A DNA stretch of 64,000 nt from an uncultured Candidatus Melainabacteria bacterium (lineage in GTDB: Bacteria > Cyanobacteriota > Vampirovibrionia > Gastranaerophilales > Gastranaerophilaceae). A program made the position numbers and the translations under genes. The stretch spans positions 1 through 64,000 of the forward strand of contig CAKVGS010000002.1 in the NCBI GenBank assembly GCA_934747335.1. Reading direction: 5' to 3'. This document shows positions 40,671 to 49,636 of the stretch, piece by piece. Under the pieces are notes generated by a model that saw nothing but the letters and a program-made list of their open reading frames with translations, made no database searches and was not told the DNA's origin. Every line of letters begins with the position of its first letter. Position 1 is the stretch's first letter.

Positions 40671-42464
40671 TTAAATACTCTTAAACTTAACCAAATCTTG
40701 TTTTCTCATTCTGATATTTTCAGGAGTAATTTCTACAAGTTCGTCATCGCCAATGTATTCCAAACAATCTTCCAAAGAAAGTTCTTTATGAGCCTGTAAA
40801 GTTACCATTACATCAGCTGTTGCACTTCTCATATTGGTTAATTTTTTAGTCTTACAAATGTTAACTACGATATCTTGAGGTCTGTTACCTTCACCGATAA
40901 TCATGCCTCTATATACCTTAGTTTTTGGTGTAACAAAGAATACACCTCTATCTTCAAATTGTGCCAAAGCGTAAGGAATAGCTTCACCTTGTTCGTGTGC
41001 TAAGATTGAACCGCTTCTTTGTTTTGGAATATCACCGGCGTATGGTTTGTATTCGTCAAATGTATGATACATAATACCTTCACCACGAGTCATACGGATA
41101 AATTCTGAACGGAAACCAATCAATCCTCTTGCAGGAATTGAAAATTTCATGTTTGTTCTACCGTTAGCATTTTGCATTTCAATCATAGTAGCTTTTCTGC
41201 CTGAAAGTCTATCAATACAAGAGCCGGCGTATTCTTCAGGAACATCAACCAACAAATCTTCAAACGGTTCTTGCAAGTTTTCGCCTTCACCTTTAAAAAT
41301 AACTTCCGGTTTAGAAACTTGGAATTCATAACCTTCTCTACGCATCGTTTCAATTAAAATACCCAAGTGAAGTTCGCCTCTACCGCTAACTTTAAAGCAA
41401 TCAGTAGAATCAGTGTCTTCAACTCTCAAACTTACGTTCTTTTCTAGTTCATCATAAAGTCTTTTTCTAAGTTGTCTTGAAGTAACAAATTTACCTTCTT
41501 GACCTGCAAACGGACTGTCATTTACTGAAAAATTCATTTGCAAAGTCGGTTCGTCAACCTTAATTAAAGGCAAAGCTTCAATGTTATTAGGGTCGCAAAG
41601 AGTTTCACCGATATGAATATCAGAAAAACCTGCAATGCCAACGATATCACCGGCTTCTGCCTCAGCGATTTCTACACGTCCTAAATCATGGAAACCGAAT
41701 AATTTTGTAACTTTACCTTTAGTCACTTTTCCTTCATGGTCAATCCAAGCAACTTGGTCTTGTGAATGAATTATACCATTTGCAACACGACCAATTACAA
41801 TTCTTCCTACATATTCATTATAATCAAGAGTTGTTGCTCTGAATTGGAAAGGTTTTTCAGAATCGCCTGAAGGTTCTTGAATGTTTTCAATAATACAATC
41901 CAAAAGCGGAATCATGTCTTTTCTTTCATCATCAAGATGTTTGATTGCAAAACCATTCAAGCTGCTTGCGTAAATATAAGGGAAGTCGATTAAATCTTCT
42001 CTATCGGTCAATTCTGTGAATAAATCGAAAACTTTATCCAACGTTCCGTCAGGATCAGCTGCCGGTTTATCAATTTTATTAATTACTACAATAATTTTAA
42101 TTCCAAGTTCTAATGCTTTTGATAAAACAAATCTTGTTTGAGGCATTGGGCCTTCTGCTGCGTCTACAATTAATAAAGCACCGTCAACCATACCCAATAC
42201 ACGTTCAACTTCTCCGCCAAAATCTGCGTGACCAGGGGTGTCGACTACGTTGATTTTAATACCTTTGTAGTTAATCGCAATATTTTTAGAAAGAATTGTA
42301 ATTCCTCTTTCTCTTTCTAAATCATTGTTATCAAGTACACGTTCTTGAACTTGTTGATTTTCTCTAAATGCACCGCTTTGTTTAAGCATACAATCAACCA
42401 TAGTTGTTTTACCATGGTCAACGTGGGCAATAATAGCGATGTTTCTAATATTCTTATTTGCCAT
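40671..42464 (-). CDS. typA: Translational GTPase TypA/BipA
   Basis: Ribosome-associated GTPase of the elongation-factor family. 597 residues: G1 AHVDHGKTT (14-22), G2 RGITILS, G3 DTPGHADF, G4 NKID, then the EF-G-like domains and the BipA-specific C-terminal domain (GRKATMIEMQNANGRTNM... RGLIGFRSEF). Length is normal. RBS AAGGGATTAAAAGA is weak. Followed by clpB after a terminator. Confidence 0.97.
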   Translation of the reverse strand: MANKNIRNIAIIAHVDHGKTTMVDCMLKQSGAFRENQQVQERVLDNNDLERERGITILSKNIAINYKGIKINVVDTPGHADFGGEVERVLGMVDGALLIVDAAEGPMPQTRFVLSKALELGIKIIVVINKIDKPAADPDGTLDKVFDLFTELTDREDLIDFPYIYASSLNGFAIKHLDDERKDMIPLLDCIIENIQEPSGDSEKPFQFRATTLDYNEYVGRIVIGRVANGIIHSQDQVAWIDHEGKVTKGKVTKLFGFHDLGRVEIAEAEAGDIVGIAGFSDIHIGETLCDPNNIEALPLIKVDEPTLQMNFSVNDSPFAGQEGKFVTSRQLRKRLYDELEKNVSLRVEDTDSTDCFKVSGRGELHLGILIETMRREGYEFQVSKPEVIFKGEGENLQEPFEDLLVDVPEEYAGSCIDRLSGRKATMIEMQNANGRTNMKFSIPARGLIGFRSEFIRMTRGEGIMYHTFDEYKPYAGDIPKQRSGSILAHEQGEAIPYALAQFEDRGVFFVTPKTKVYRGMIIGEGNRPQDIVVNICKTKKLTNMRSATADVMVTLQAHKELSLEDCLEYIGDDELVEITPENIRMRKQDLVKFKSI

Positions 42465-42567
42465 TCTTTTAATCCCTATTTCTTCTAGTGTTGATTTTAC
42501 ACTTATATTCTAAAACAAAAATTTTTATTTGTATAATAATATTTAAATTTTGATTACATTTTGTTGG

Positions 42568-43677
42568 TTAATAACTGACTTTACCAAGAACAACCCTTTT
42601 TTCTGCGCCGGTACAAGATGGCAAATTATTTGGAATATTGTAATAATTACAATAGCCAAGCAGAGCAAACGCCATAACTTCTTTATAATTATTTGAAATT
42701 CCATAATCTTCATGCGTTTTTAGGGCAATATGTTTTGGCAAATAACTTCTTAAAAATTTCATTATTGTTTTGTTATAAGCACCACCACCACCAATAATCA
42801 CAGTGTCATATCTGTGATGAACGAATCTTTCATAAGACTGAGCAATTGTCTTAGCAGTTAATGCAGTAAGTGTTGCAATGATATCTTTTGGGTCAGAAGG
42901 TGCTATTTTTAAAATATTTTCGATATATTTATTTGAAAAATATTCGCGTCCAGTTGTTTTTGGCGGTTCAATAAAATAATATTCATCTTGTAAAAGACAG
43001 TCCAGCCAGCTTTCACAAACATTACCCTGAGATGCAATTTCACCATTCTCGTCATATTTTTTGTTGAAGAATTTTTGCATACAATAATCTATCATAATGT
43101 TTCCGCAACCGTTATCAAAACCATAAGTTTCGCAATCATCAGAAATTACCGTTACATTAGAAATCCCACCGATATTTTGAACAAGTGCATTTTTAAACCA
43201 TTTGTCATCTGCAAAACACACTAACGGTGCGCCTTGTCCGCCAAATGCAATATCTTTTTCACGAAAATTTGATATTACCATACAGCCTGTTTCTTTTGCG
43301 ATAACAGAACTTTCACCAATCTGTAAAGTGCTTTTTAAAGAAATTCCGTCCAAAACTTCGTCAAATGGATAATGAAAAACAGTTTGACCATGACTTGCAA
43401 TAAAATCAGGTTTTCCAAATTGCTTAATCAAAACATTAGACGCATCAGCAAAACATTTACCAACTGCAAAATTAAGCTGACACAATTCCTTTATAGAAAT
43501 TTCGCCTCTAAATGCCGAAAAAATTTTTTCTCTTATATGCTCAGGATATGGAAAATTAATACCTTTTAAAAGAGATACGGACATGTCGGGATAAACTTCA
43601 CAAAGTCCTGCGTCTATTGAATCGCAGGATGTTCCTGACATCAAACCGATTATTTTTTTAGGCTCTTTTTCTTCCAT
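42568..43677 (-). CDS. anmK: Anhydro-N-acetylmuramic acid kinase
   Basis: Phosphorylates anhydro-MurNAc during peptidoglycan recycling. 369 residues of the ASKHA fold: GLMSGTSCDSIDAGL (about 11-25), SHGQTVFHYP (about 113-122), NIGGISNVTVI (about 166-176), VIIGGGGAYN (about 293-302). Typical length. It suggests the cell recycles its wall, consistent with the LCP and amidated-wall context. Monocistronic, upstream of a perfect 25-bp inverted repeat. Confidence 0.95.
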   Translation of the reverse strand: MEEKEPKKIIGLMSGTSCDSIDAGLCEVYPDMSVSLLKGINFPYPEHIREKIFSAFRGEISIKELCQLNFAVGKCFADASNVLIKQFGKPDFIASHGQTVFHYPFDEVLDGISLKSTLQIGESSVIAKETGCMVISNFREKDIAFGGQGAPLVCFADDKWFKNALVQNIGGISNVTVISDDCETYGFDNGCGNIMIDYCMQKFFNKKYDENGEIASQGNVCESWLDCLLQDEYYFIEPPKTTGREYFSNKYIENILKIAPSDPKDIIATLTALTAKTIAQSYERFVHHRYDTVIIGGGGAYNKTIMKFLRSYLPKHIALKTHEDYGISNNYKEVMAFALLGYCNYYNIPNNLPSCTGAEKRVVLGKVSY

Positions 43678-43700
43678 AGTTTAAATTATAACATGAGAGA

Positions 43701-43752
43701 TTTGTTTCAATCTATAATTTGGCATAAATGCCAAATTATAGATTGAAACAAA
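43701..43752. repeat. Perfect 25-bp inverted repeat
   Basis: Arms 43701-43725 and 43728-43752 are exact complements around two bases. The outer sequence is TTTGTTTCAATC/GATTGAAACAAA. It lies upstream of anmK and may be a strong stem-loop or a protein site. No second copy is seen. Confidence 0.85.
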
Positions 43753-43781
43753 ATATAATACCCTTTCCCGAGGAAACTACT

Positions 43782-44312
43782 GTTCATGATATTGAACGAC
43801 ATTCGCGCCGCAAGCGTGCAGCGTTTAGCTGCGATAGCAAGCGTCAAAGTGCGGGTTCACCCGCTACATCCATTTTGTCAACGCTCGTAAGAGCGTAGGA
43901 AGCGGTAGCGTGTTTTCTCTTTCTTTTCGTTCTTTTCTTTCTCTTTTCATTCGCAACAAAAGAGAAAGAAAAGGACATTTCAAAAAAACTTTTCATTTCA
44001 AAAAAATTCTCTTACTTTTTCTTCTTTATTGCGATAAAAGAAGAAAAAGTAAGCAAAAAGAAGAAGAGACGCACTGTTTTCTACAACCTTGCGGTTGTTA
44101 AATCAAATGGATGTAGCGGATTTTCGGAAGGGCGATGTCGAGCGTTAGCGAGCAAGCCCGTAAGAGCAAATAACATGGAAATAACAAGAAAAATCCGTAA
44201 GGATTTGTTGTTATTGGAATGTTATGCTCGCCCGAATAATCCAAGACAGCGGGTGAACCCGCACTCTTACGCTCGCTAAAAAACGCTCGCGACGCGATTG
44301 TCGTTCAAGATT
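43782..44312. repeat. Large inverted-repeat element, copy 1 (530 bp)
   Basis: An imperfect long inverted repeat: GAACGACATTCGCGCCGC... at left, ...GCGACGCGATTGTCGTTC at right. It contains nested hairpins such as CTTACTTTTTCTTC/GAAGAAAAAGTAAG and CTTTTCTTTCTC/GAGAAAGAAAAG, plus GTGCGGGTTCACCCGC. Closely related to 57905-58285. ORFs inside it are low-complexity artefacts. This is most of the 1.2-kb gap upstream of anmK. Confidence 0.8.
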
Positions 44313-44357
44313 GTATTCTGTTTAGAAATTTTTCTAAAAGTTTCTAAATTTTTTCAA

Positions 44358-44392
44358 ATAAAAAAAGGTTTCTTAAAGCATAAAGAAACCTT
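44358..44392 (-). terminator. Terminator of a candidate small RNA
   Basis: AAGGTTTCTT/AAGAAACCTT perfect 10-bp stem (44365-44374, 44383-44392) followed on the minus strand by a seven-T run. Confidence 0.85.
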
Positions 44393-44603
44393 CTTAACCC
44401 AATAATCTCCTACCCCAATTCTATACTTTCCTCAAATCTCTCCTCAAAGATTTGTCAATAAAAATGATTTGTGATTAATAAAATAATTGCTTTTTATTTT
44501 GTGATAAATTCTTTTTTCGGTAAATGTTTTTTGTAAAAATTTCAAATCTTTTTTCTATCTTTGACTCCCCCCGAGCCTCGTAGCCATCACTCCTTTCAGG
44601 TAT
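44358..44603 (-). ncRNA. Candidate small non-coding RNA
   Basis: A predicted promoter (TTGATA 44633-44638, 17 bases, TACTAT 44610-44615) and an intrinsic terminator bracket about 245 bases without a real ORF. An internal hairpin CAAATCT/AGATTTG is visible. Near the 5' end an RBS-like AAAGGAG precedes an ATG at 44587 opening a 10-codon frame (44587-44555), possibly a leader peptide. I recognise no known RNA family. Support is promoter plus terminator only. Confidence 0.4.
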
Positions 44604-44609
44604 GTATAT

Positions 44610-44638
44610 ATAGTATAATTTTCCTATCTTTTTATCAA
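44610..44638 (-). promoter_or_regulatory. Predicted promoter of the candidate small RNA
   Basis: -35 TTGATA, 17-base spacer, -10 TACTAT, read on the minus strand; start expected near 44603. Confidence 0.45.
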
Positions 44639-44807
44639 GTAAATAATTTGATTAAAAGTTTTACAATAGACCATGCTCCCCAAGTTTATTAGCGAAAATC
44701 CGACTTAACAAAAATTTACATTTACAAACCCATAAAATCGTATTGACATTTGTATTTTTATAATAAACCCCTTAAATAAAGGGATTGAAATCGCTTGACA
44801 TAAAAGA

Positions 44808-44843
44808 ACGGATTAACAATTTGCATGTCAATCCGTCTTTTTT
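44808..44843. terminator. Terminator of the 44873-46141 gene
   Basis: ACGGATT...AATCCGT stem with a long loop, T-run on the plus side and TTCTTTTA on the minus side. It lies 30 bases beyond the gene's stop. Confidence 0.7.
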
Positions 44844-44872
44844 GTGTAGTGTAATGAATGTGTTATGAAAAG

Positions 44873-46141
44873 TTATTGATTGTTAATTCTTTCTAATGCT
44901 CTTGTTGCTGCAATTGCAACTTCAGGATTTGTATCAGCTTGAGCAAGCGTAAATAATGTTGACATTTCTTCCTTATATTCAGGTCTGTAAATGTGTCTTA
45001 AAGCATCAATTGATGCTATCTTCACGCCTGAGTTAGGATTGTATCTTAAAGAGTCAACAATTGCTGCCGTTCCCGGTACATCCGTCATAGGAACAATGTT
45101 ACCTGTTTGTTTTTCTATTTCGTCAGTATAAACTTTTGCTAATACAGCAATTGTATACAAAGCATATTCTTTATTTCTTTCTGCCTGTTCCATCGGAGAA
45201 ATTGAATCAGCTAATGCTGCATCTCGTTCTGTAATTGTGTAAGGAAGTTTTACAGGCTTATTGTTGGCTTTGCCGTTTTCTATACTTACATAATTAGCAA
45301 TAACTTTCTTTCTTGCTTGAATTTGTTCGTCTGTTGGAGCAGGAAGTTCTGCCGTATCTTTCTTTGTAATGTCAATCAAACTTGAAAATACATCTCTTAC
45401 GATATATGGAATGGCATTTTTTTCATCATCAAGAGAAACCCTTGCAATTTCTTCCATTTGTTGTGCCTGAACATCAAAATCACTGTTTGTTAAATTAGAA
45501 ATAACAAGCGGGATATCTACATCGGGTTTAATTTCTTCTGCGGGAACAATTTCAGGTTTTTTAATTTCTTTAGACTTTACTTCTTCAACTTCGTCTGTAT
45601 TTTCTCCGTTATCAACCTTATTGATGTCTTCTTTTTCTTCGCCTTTTTCAGCCTCTACCGTAGTGAAATTTGGAGCAGGAACTTCTGTTTTTTCTTCAAC
45701 ATCTTTCGGTTTGTTTTCAGCAACAGGTTCAGCTTCATCCTTTGCTTCGGATACTACATTTTCTTTAACATCTTCTTGAATGTCTTCTTGAACTTTGCCT
45801 GATTTATCTTCATCTTTAGCTTCAACTTCAAGTTCATTTTCCATTTTAGGTAAAATTAAATTTGTTGTTTGATAAGCTACATGGAAACCTTGAGGAAGTG
45901 GCAATGGATTAACATTTGTCATGTCGAAAGGTACGGGAGCTTGAGCTTCAGGATAATCATAAATTCTATGTTCGGGAATATTTACTGAAGGATTATCAAT
46001 ATTAATATTAACAGCGCTATAATTTGCACCATCCGCCTGAACCGTATCATTTGACGGCGAACCGTTAACTTGAGGGTTTTTAATATTAATTTTTACGGCA
46101 TTATAATTTTGTTTGCTAATATTATCTATTGATTGAACCAT
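44873..46141 (-). CDS. Acidic HEAT-repeat protein with duplicated N-terminal motif
   Basis: A 422-residue soluble protein of unknown family. Two copies of a short motif occur in the N-terminus, YNAVKINIKNPQVN (about 13-26) and YSAVNINIDNPSVN (about 42-55). Residues about 100-215 are acidic, lysine/glutamate-rich and probably disordered. The C-terminal 100 residues (NPNSGVKIASIDALRHIYR..., NPEVAIAATRALERI) look like HEAT repeats. No signal peptide. Its own terminator; likely a scaffold or interaction protein. Confidence 0.6.
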   Translation of the reverse strand: MVQSIDNISKQNYNAVKINIKNPQVNGSPSNDTVQADGANYSAVNINIDNPSVNIPEHRIYDYPEAQAPVPFDMTNVNPLPLPQGFHVAYQTTNLILPKMENELEVEAKDEDKSGKVQEDIQEDVKENVVSEAKDEAEPVAENKPKDVEEKTEVPAPNFTTVEAEKGEEKEDINKVDNGENTDEVEEVKSKEIKKPEIVPAEEIKPDVDIPLVISNLTNSDFDVQAQQMEEIARVSLDDEKNAIPYIVRDVFSSLIDITKKDTAELPAPTDEQIQARKKVIANYVSIENGKANNKPVKLPYTITERDAALADSISPMEQAERNKEYALYTIAVLAKVYTDEIEKQTGNIVPMTDVPGTAAIVDSLRYNPNSGVKIASIDALRHIYRPEYKEEMSTLFTLAQADTNPEVAIAATRALERINNQ

Positions 46142-46348
46142 GTTTTACATCCTTTCAACATCTACACTTCTGTTTTATTAATACTCCTCAAAGATAAAAT
46201 TTGCTAATTAATTTTAAATGTTTTACAAAAATTTACAAAATAATTCAAAAAACAAAATAGCATTTATACCAAGGATATCATTTAGCTAAAAATTATCAAA
46301 TTTAAAAAGTAACATCATTCTGTTTCGTCATGTTATAATGCTTTTATC

Positions 46349-47557
46349 ATGGAAAACAAAAATATTTTAATCGGAATTACGGGCGGAATTGCCGCATACA
46401 AGATATGTGAACTCATAAGACTTTATCGCAAAGCTCGTGCAAATGTGCGTGTAGTGTTAACTCCTAATGCTTTAAATTTTGTCACAAAATTAACTTTGGA
46501 AACACTTTCCAATAACGAAGTTTATGTAGATAATTTTTCTATTGACGAATACAAACCCGAACATATTGCACTAACGGAAGCTGATATTTTTGTAATAGCA
46601 CCTGCAAGTGCTAATACAATTTCTAAACTGGCAAACGGGATTTGCGATAACTTATTATTATCAACGGCTTGTGCATTTAAAAAAACATTTCTTATAGCTC
46701 CTGCCATGAATACAAATATGTGGGAAAATCCTTTTGTACAAGAGAATTTAGAAAAGTTAAGAAAAAACGGTTATCATATTTTAGAACCTGACGAAGGTTA
46801 TTTAGCTTGCGGAACAAACGGTAAAGGCAGAATGCGTGAGGTTGAAGAAATTTTTGAAGCCACTGACAAAATTCTTTCAAACGGGAAATTAAGCGGTAAA
46901 AAAATCTTAATTACTGCAGGTGGAACAAAAGAAAAAATTGACCCCGTAAGATTTATTACTAACGCGTCTTCAGGAAAAATGGGAATAGCTTTAGCAGATG
47001 CTGCGACACAAGAAGGCGCAGAAGTTACTCTTGTTTCTACCTTCAAAGTTGATAAAGGCTATAAAAATATTGTTGTTGAAACTGCACGAGAAATGGAAAA
47101 GGTTGTTAAAGAAAATTTGAATGACCAAGATTGTGTAATTATGACGGCTGCTGTTTCAGATTATAGAATTAAAGAATATTCAGAACAAAAAATTAAAAAG
47201 GGTGATGAAGAAGGAATAACATTAGAGTTAGTTAAAAATCCTGATATTTTGAAGGAAATTTGTCAGATAAAAAATAAAAGTTTTTCACCTCACCCTAACC
47301 CTCTCCTCAAAGGAGAGGGAACTACGATAGTAGGTTTTTGCGCTGAAAGTGAAAATTTAATCGAGAATGCTAAAAAGAAAATTCAAAATAAAGGTTGTGA
47401 TTTTTTAATTGCTAACGATATTTCAAGAAAAGATATCGGGTTTAACAGTGATGAAAACGAAATTTATATTTTGGATAAAAATTTAAATATTAAACATATT
47501 GAAAAAAACACAAAACAAAATATTGCAAAACGTATTTTGGAGGAAATTTTTGAATAA
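46349..47557 (+). CDS. coaBC: Coenzyme A biosynthesis bifunctional protein CoaBC
   Basis: Joins pantothenate phosphate to cysteine and then decarboxylates it, in CoA synthesis. 402 residues: CoaC flavoprotein half (GITGGIAAYKICELIR, catalytic His in KPEHIALTEAD, PAMNTNMW, ACGTNGKGRM) and CoaB half from about residue 180 (KKILITAGGTKEKIDPVRFITNASSGKMG). A 13-residue insert encoded by a palindromic repeat (SPHPNPLLKGEGT, about residues 312-324) interrupts the CoaB half in frame. The next gene starts within its last codons. Confidence 0.95.
   Translation: MENKNILIGITGGIAAYKICELIRLYRKARANVRVVLTPNALNFVTKLTLETLSNNEVYVDNFSIDEYKPEHIALTEADIFVIAPASANTISKLANGICDNLLLSTACAFKKTFLIAPAMNTNMWENPFVQENLEKLRKNGYHILEPDEGYLACGTNGKGRMREVEEIFEATDKILSNGKLSGKKILITAGGTKEKIDPVRFITNASSGKMGIALADAATQEGAEVTLVSTFKVDKGYKNIVVETAREMEKVVKENLNDQDCVIMTAAVSDYRIKEYSEQKIKKGDEEGITLELVKNPDILKEICQIKNKSFSPHPNPLLKGEGTTIVGFCAESENLIENAKKKIQNKGCDFLIANDISRKDIGFNSDENEIYILDKNLNIKHIEKNTKQNIAKRILEEIFE
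47283..47323. repeat. Palindromic repeat inserted in coaBC
   Basis: CCCTCTCCT (47299-47307), CAA, AGGAGAGGG (47311-47319): a 9-bp perfect stem read in frame as PHPNPLLKGEG. The unit shares CACCTCA, AAGGAGAGGGA and CTA with 52434-52473 in bioA and belongs to the same hairpin family as the intergenic copies. Confidence 0.8.
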
Positions 47558-48215
47558 GTACGAAATTGTACAAAAAATAGAAAAATTTGCACCTCTTGAA
47601 ACTCAAGAAAAATGGGATGCGAGCGGTTGGATAGTTGATTTAAAAGAATCTTGCGTGAATAAAATTCTTTTTGCATTAACAATTACCGACCAAATTGTAG
47701 AGCAAGCAATTAAAAAAGGCTGTGATATGATAATTTCACACCATCCATTATTTTTCGTACCTTTAGAATACAAAAAAATCAATATCTATTGCGCTCATAC
47801 AAATTTAGATAGAGCAGAAGGCGGAACTACGGATTTGATTATTCAAGAATTAGGTTTTAAAAAAACTTACAATGATGATTTTGTTCGTGTTGTAGAATTA
47901 AAAAATCCGATAAGTGTTGAAGAATTAAAAAATAAACTCTTGAAAATTTCACCAAAACTCAGATACGTAAATAACTATAATGCAAAAGAAGTTAAGACAA
48001 TCGGATTTTGCGCAGGCTCAGGTTCGGAATTTATCGGACAAACAGACGCATTTGTAACAGGTGATTTGAAATTTCATACAGCGGTTGAAGCTGAGAAAGT
48101 TGTTTTTGATATTGGACATTTTGAGAGCGAAATTTTTGCGCCAAAATTGTTGAAAAAGATTACGGAAGTTGGAGAAAAAGGAGTTATTGCAGATGAAAAA
48201 AGTCCTTTTATCTAG
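47550..48215 (+). CDS. Nif3-like dinuclear metal-binding protein
   Basis: A 221-residue protein of the NIF3/GTP cyclohydrolase I type 2 family. I take the TTG at 47550, six bases after GGAGG and overlapping the coaBC stop, since the family sequence begins there (NKYEIVQKIEKFAPLETQEKWDASG). Metal-site motifs: SHHPLFF (about 67-73), HTNLDRAEGG (about 88-97), FVTGDLKFH (about 167-175), DIGHFESE (about 187-194). Function in vivo is unknown; it is often coupled to other metabolic genes. Confidence 0.88.
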   Translation: MNKYEIVQKIEKFAPLETQEKWDASGWIVDLKESCVNKILFALTITDQIVEQAIKKGCDMIISHHPLFFVPLEYKKINIYCAHTNLDRAEGGTTDLIIQELGFKKTYNDDFVRVVELKNPISVEELKNKLLKISPKLRYVNNYNAKEVKTIGFCAGSGSEFIGQTDAFVTGDLKFHTAVEAEKVVFDIGHFESEIFAPKLLKKITEVGEKGVIADEKSPFI

Positions 48216-48750
48216 CTTTTTAATCGGTTTGTTTTCGCTTTCAACGCTTTGCGCCTTTGCTTACGAAACTATTATTATTAAATTTCCTAATAAGGAACTT
48301 TGGGTAAAAGGATATTACAAAAAAGTTGGTAATGAAGCACTTTTACAATACGTTCCGGGTGGACAGTCAAGCAACAATTGGAATAGAACCGTAGTAATTC
48401 ATTCTTACAAGCATTCCAATTATCCTATTAATGTATTTTTATCAAATACAACAGGCAGAATGGTTAAAATGAATCCGACTGCGCCGTATAAAACTCTTAG
48501 ACTTACAGAAAACGAGGCAATTGTCGGACGTTGTACAAAAGATTATAATAAAGTTCAAGGTCAATGCGAATTTTTGCGTGTCACAAGAGGGTATGAAGGT
48601 ATTGTAACTATTCATTATATGAATAAAAATAAAGATGATTTTATGTATCATTACAATCAGTGGTACGATATTATTAAGAAAGCTAAGCTTTATAACAGTT
48701 ATTATCGTGATGAAAGAATGTTGGACAAAGCGGAATACTTTGAGTTGTAG
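48193..48750 (+). CDS. Exported protein of unknown function
   Basis: A 185-residue secreted protein with a signal peptide (MKKVLLSSFLIGLFSLSTLC..., cleavage about residue 22). I chose ATG 48193, nine bases after AAAGGAG; this gives a 23-base overlap with the Nif3-like gene. The mature part is basic, rich in Tyr and Asn, and has two Cys (CTKDYNKVQGQC) likely forming a disulfide. No family is recognised. It ends the coaBC operon. Confidence 0.65.
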   Translation: MKKVLLSSFLIGLFSLSTLCAFAYETIIIKFPNKELWVKGYYKKVGNEALLQYVPGGQSSNNWNRTVVIHSYKHSNYPINVFLSNTTGRMVKMNPTAPYKTLRLTENEAIVGRCTKDYNKVQGQCEFLRVTRGYEGIVTIHYMNKNKDDFMYHYNQWYDIIKKAKLYNSYYRDERMLDKAEYFEL

Positions 48751-48897
48751 ATAGTTTTGATGATAAATTTTATAATACCCTCTCCCCTGCCCCTCCCCCA
48801 AGGAAGCACTACTGTCCAAATAAAATCTATCTGCAATTTGCTAAATGTAGTCGTCATATGGCTTTTTCGTAAAATTTGTATAGTACAGACTTAAAAT

Positions 48898-49080
48898 AAT
48901 AGTTAATAAAAAGCTGGATTCTTCGTTTTACAACACACTTCCAAGTTGGTATTAAACACTACTGGTTTGGAAGTGAAGAGAAACACAGTTTCTCAGAATG
49001 ACTGGGCGTATAACTACCGACTTGGCGTCATTTTGAGGTGCGATTAGCACCGAGAAATCCAGCTTCTTAATAACTATTTT
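48898..49080. mobile_element. MITE-like element A, copy 2 (inverted)
   Basis: Ends AATAGTTAATAAAAAGCTGGATT and AATCCAGCTTCTTAATAACTATT; the interior is nearly the reverse complement of 37622-37803, with small rearrangements. A CACTACTGTCC end fragment lies upstream (48808). It sits within the 500-base gap after the exported-protein gene. Confidence 0.75.
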
Positions 49081-49253
49081 AATTTAATCTAAATTATTAC
49101 AGACATCGTGTATCTTCGAAAGAAGGACTCTTTTATCTATCTTAAAAAAGAACTCTAATTGTTACGAATTATTAATCGCTACTCTAAAAAATAGCAATTT
49201 TACGTTTAATTATTACTTTATGTATATAAGGTCATATTTTGAAAGGTTACAAA

Positions 49254-49619
49254 GTGTCTATGGAACAACAAGGGATTCAAGCTATAAAGGGCAATGAATA
49301 TGCCAACTATAAAAAATCTAATGTTGGTAAAGGAGCTTTAATTGGAGGCATAACAACAACTGCAATTAGTGGTGGTCTTGTTGCATATGGATATAGTACT
49401 GTTGGCAAAGAACTGCAAGCATTAAAAAATAAAAGTTTTGCAGAAAAACGTAAGTATTTAGAACAAGCCAATAAAGATACTTTTTTTAAAGGTGGTAAGG
49501 ATAGCTTTTATCAATGTATGAAATCAGGCAATAAATTAGCCAAAAATCCATTAACTTGGATTAGTGTAGCAGGTATTGGAAGCTTAATAGGTGCTTTAAT
49601 TGGGAAATTAACAGATTAA
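49254..49619 (+). CDS. Small glycine-zipper membrane protein
   Basis: A 121-residue protein. GTG 49254 is chosen because AAAGG lies seven bases before it; ATG 49260 is the alternative. Two hydrophobic, glycine-rich segments (ALIGGITTTAISGGLVAYGY and TWISVAGIGSLIGALIG) give a glycine-zipper-like membrane protein separated by a charged loop. It precedes the JAMM-like gene by 17 bases, so the two form a pair flanked by MITE-like elements on both sides. Function unknown. Confidence 0.55.
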   Translation: MSMEQQGIQAIKGNEYANYKKSNVGKGALIGGITTTAISGGLVAYGYSTVGKELQALKNKSFAEKRKYLEQANKDTFFKGGKDSFYQCMKSGNKLAKNPLTWISVAGIGSLIGALIGKLTD

Positions 49620-49636
49620 GTATTTGAGAATAAATA

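Noticed and set aside
43910..44101. Plus-strand ORF of 63 codons
   Set aside because: Lies in the large inverted repeat; Lys/Phe/Ser low complexity from hairpins.
44760..44790. CRISPR-repeat-like AAACCCCTTAAATAAAGGG
   Set aside because: Single copy, no spacers, no cas genes in the window.
48442..48819. Minus-strand ORF of 125 codons
   Set aside because: Shadow of the exported-protein gene; starts in the G/C-rich repeat.
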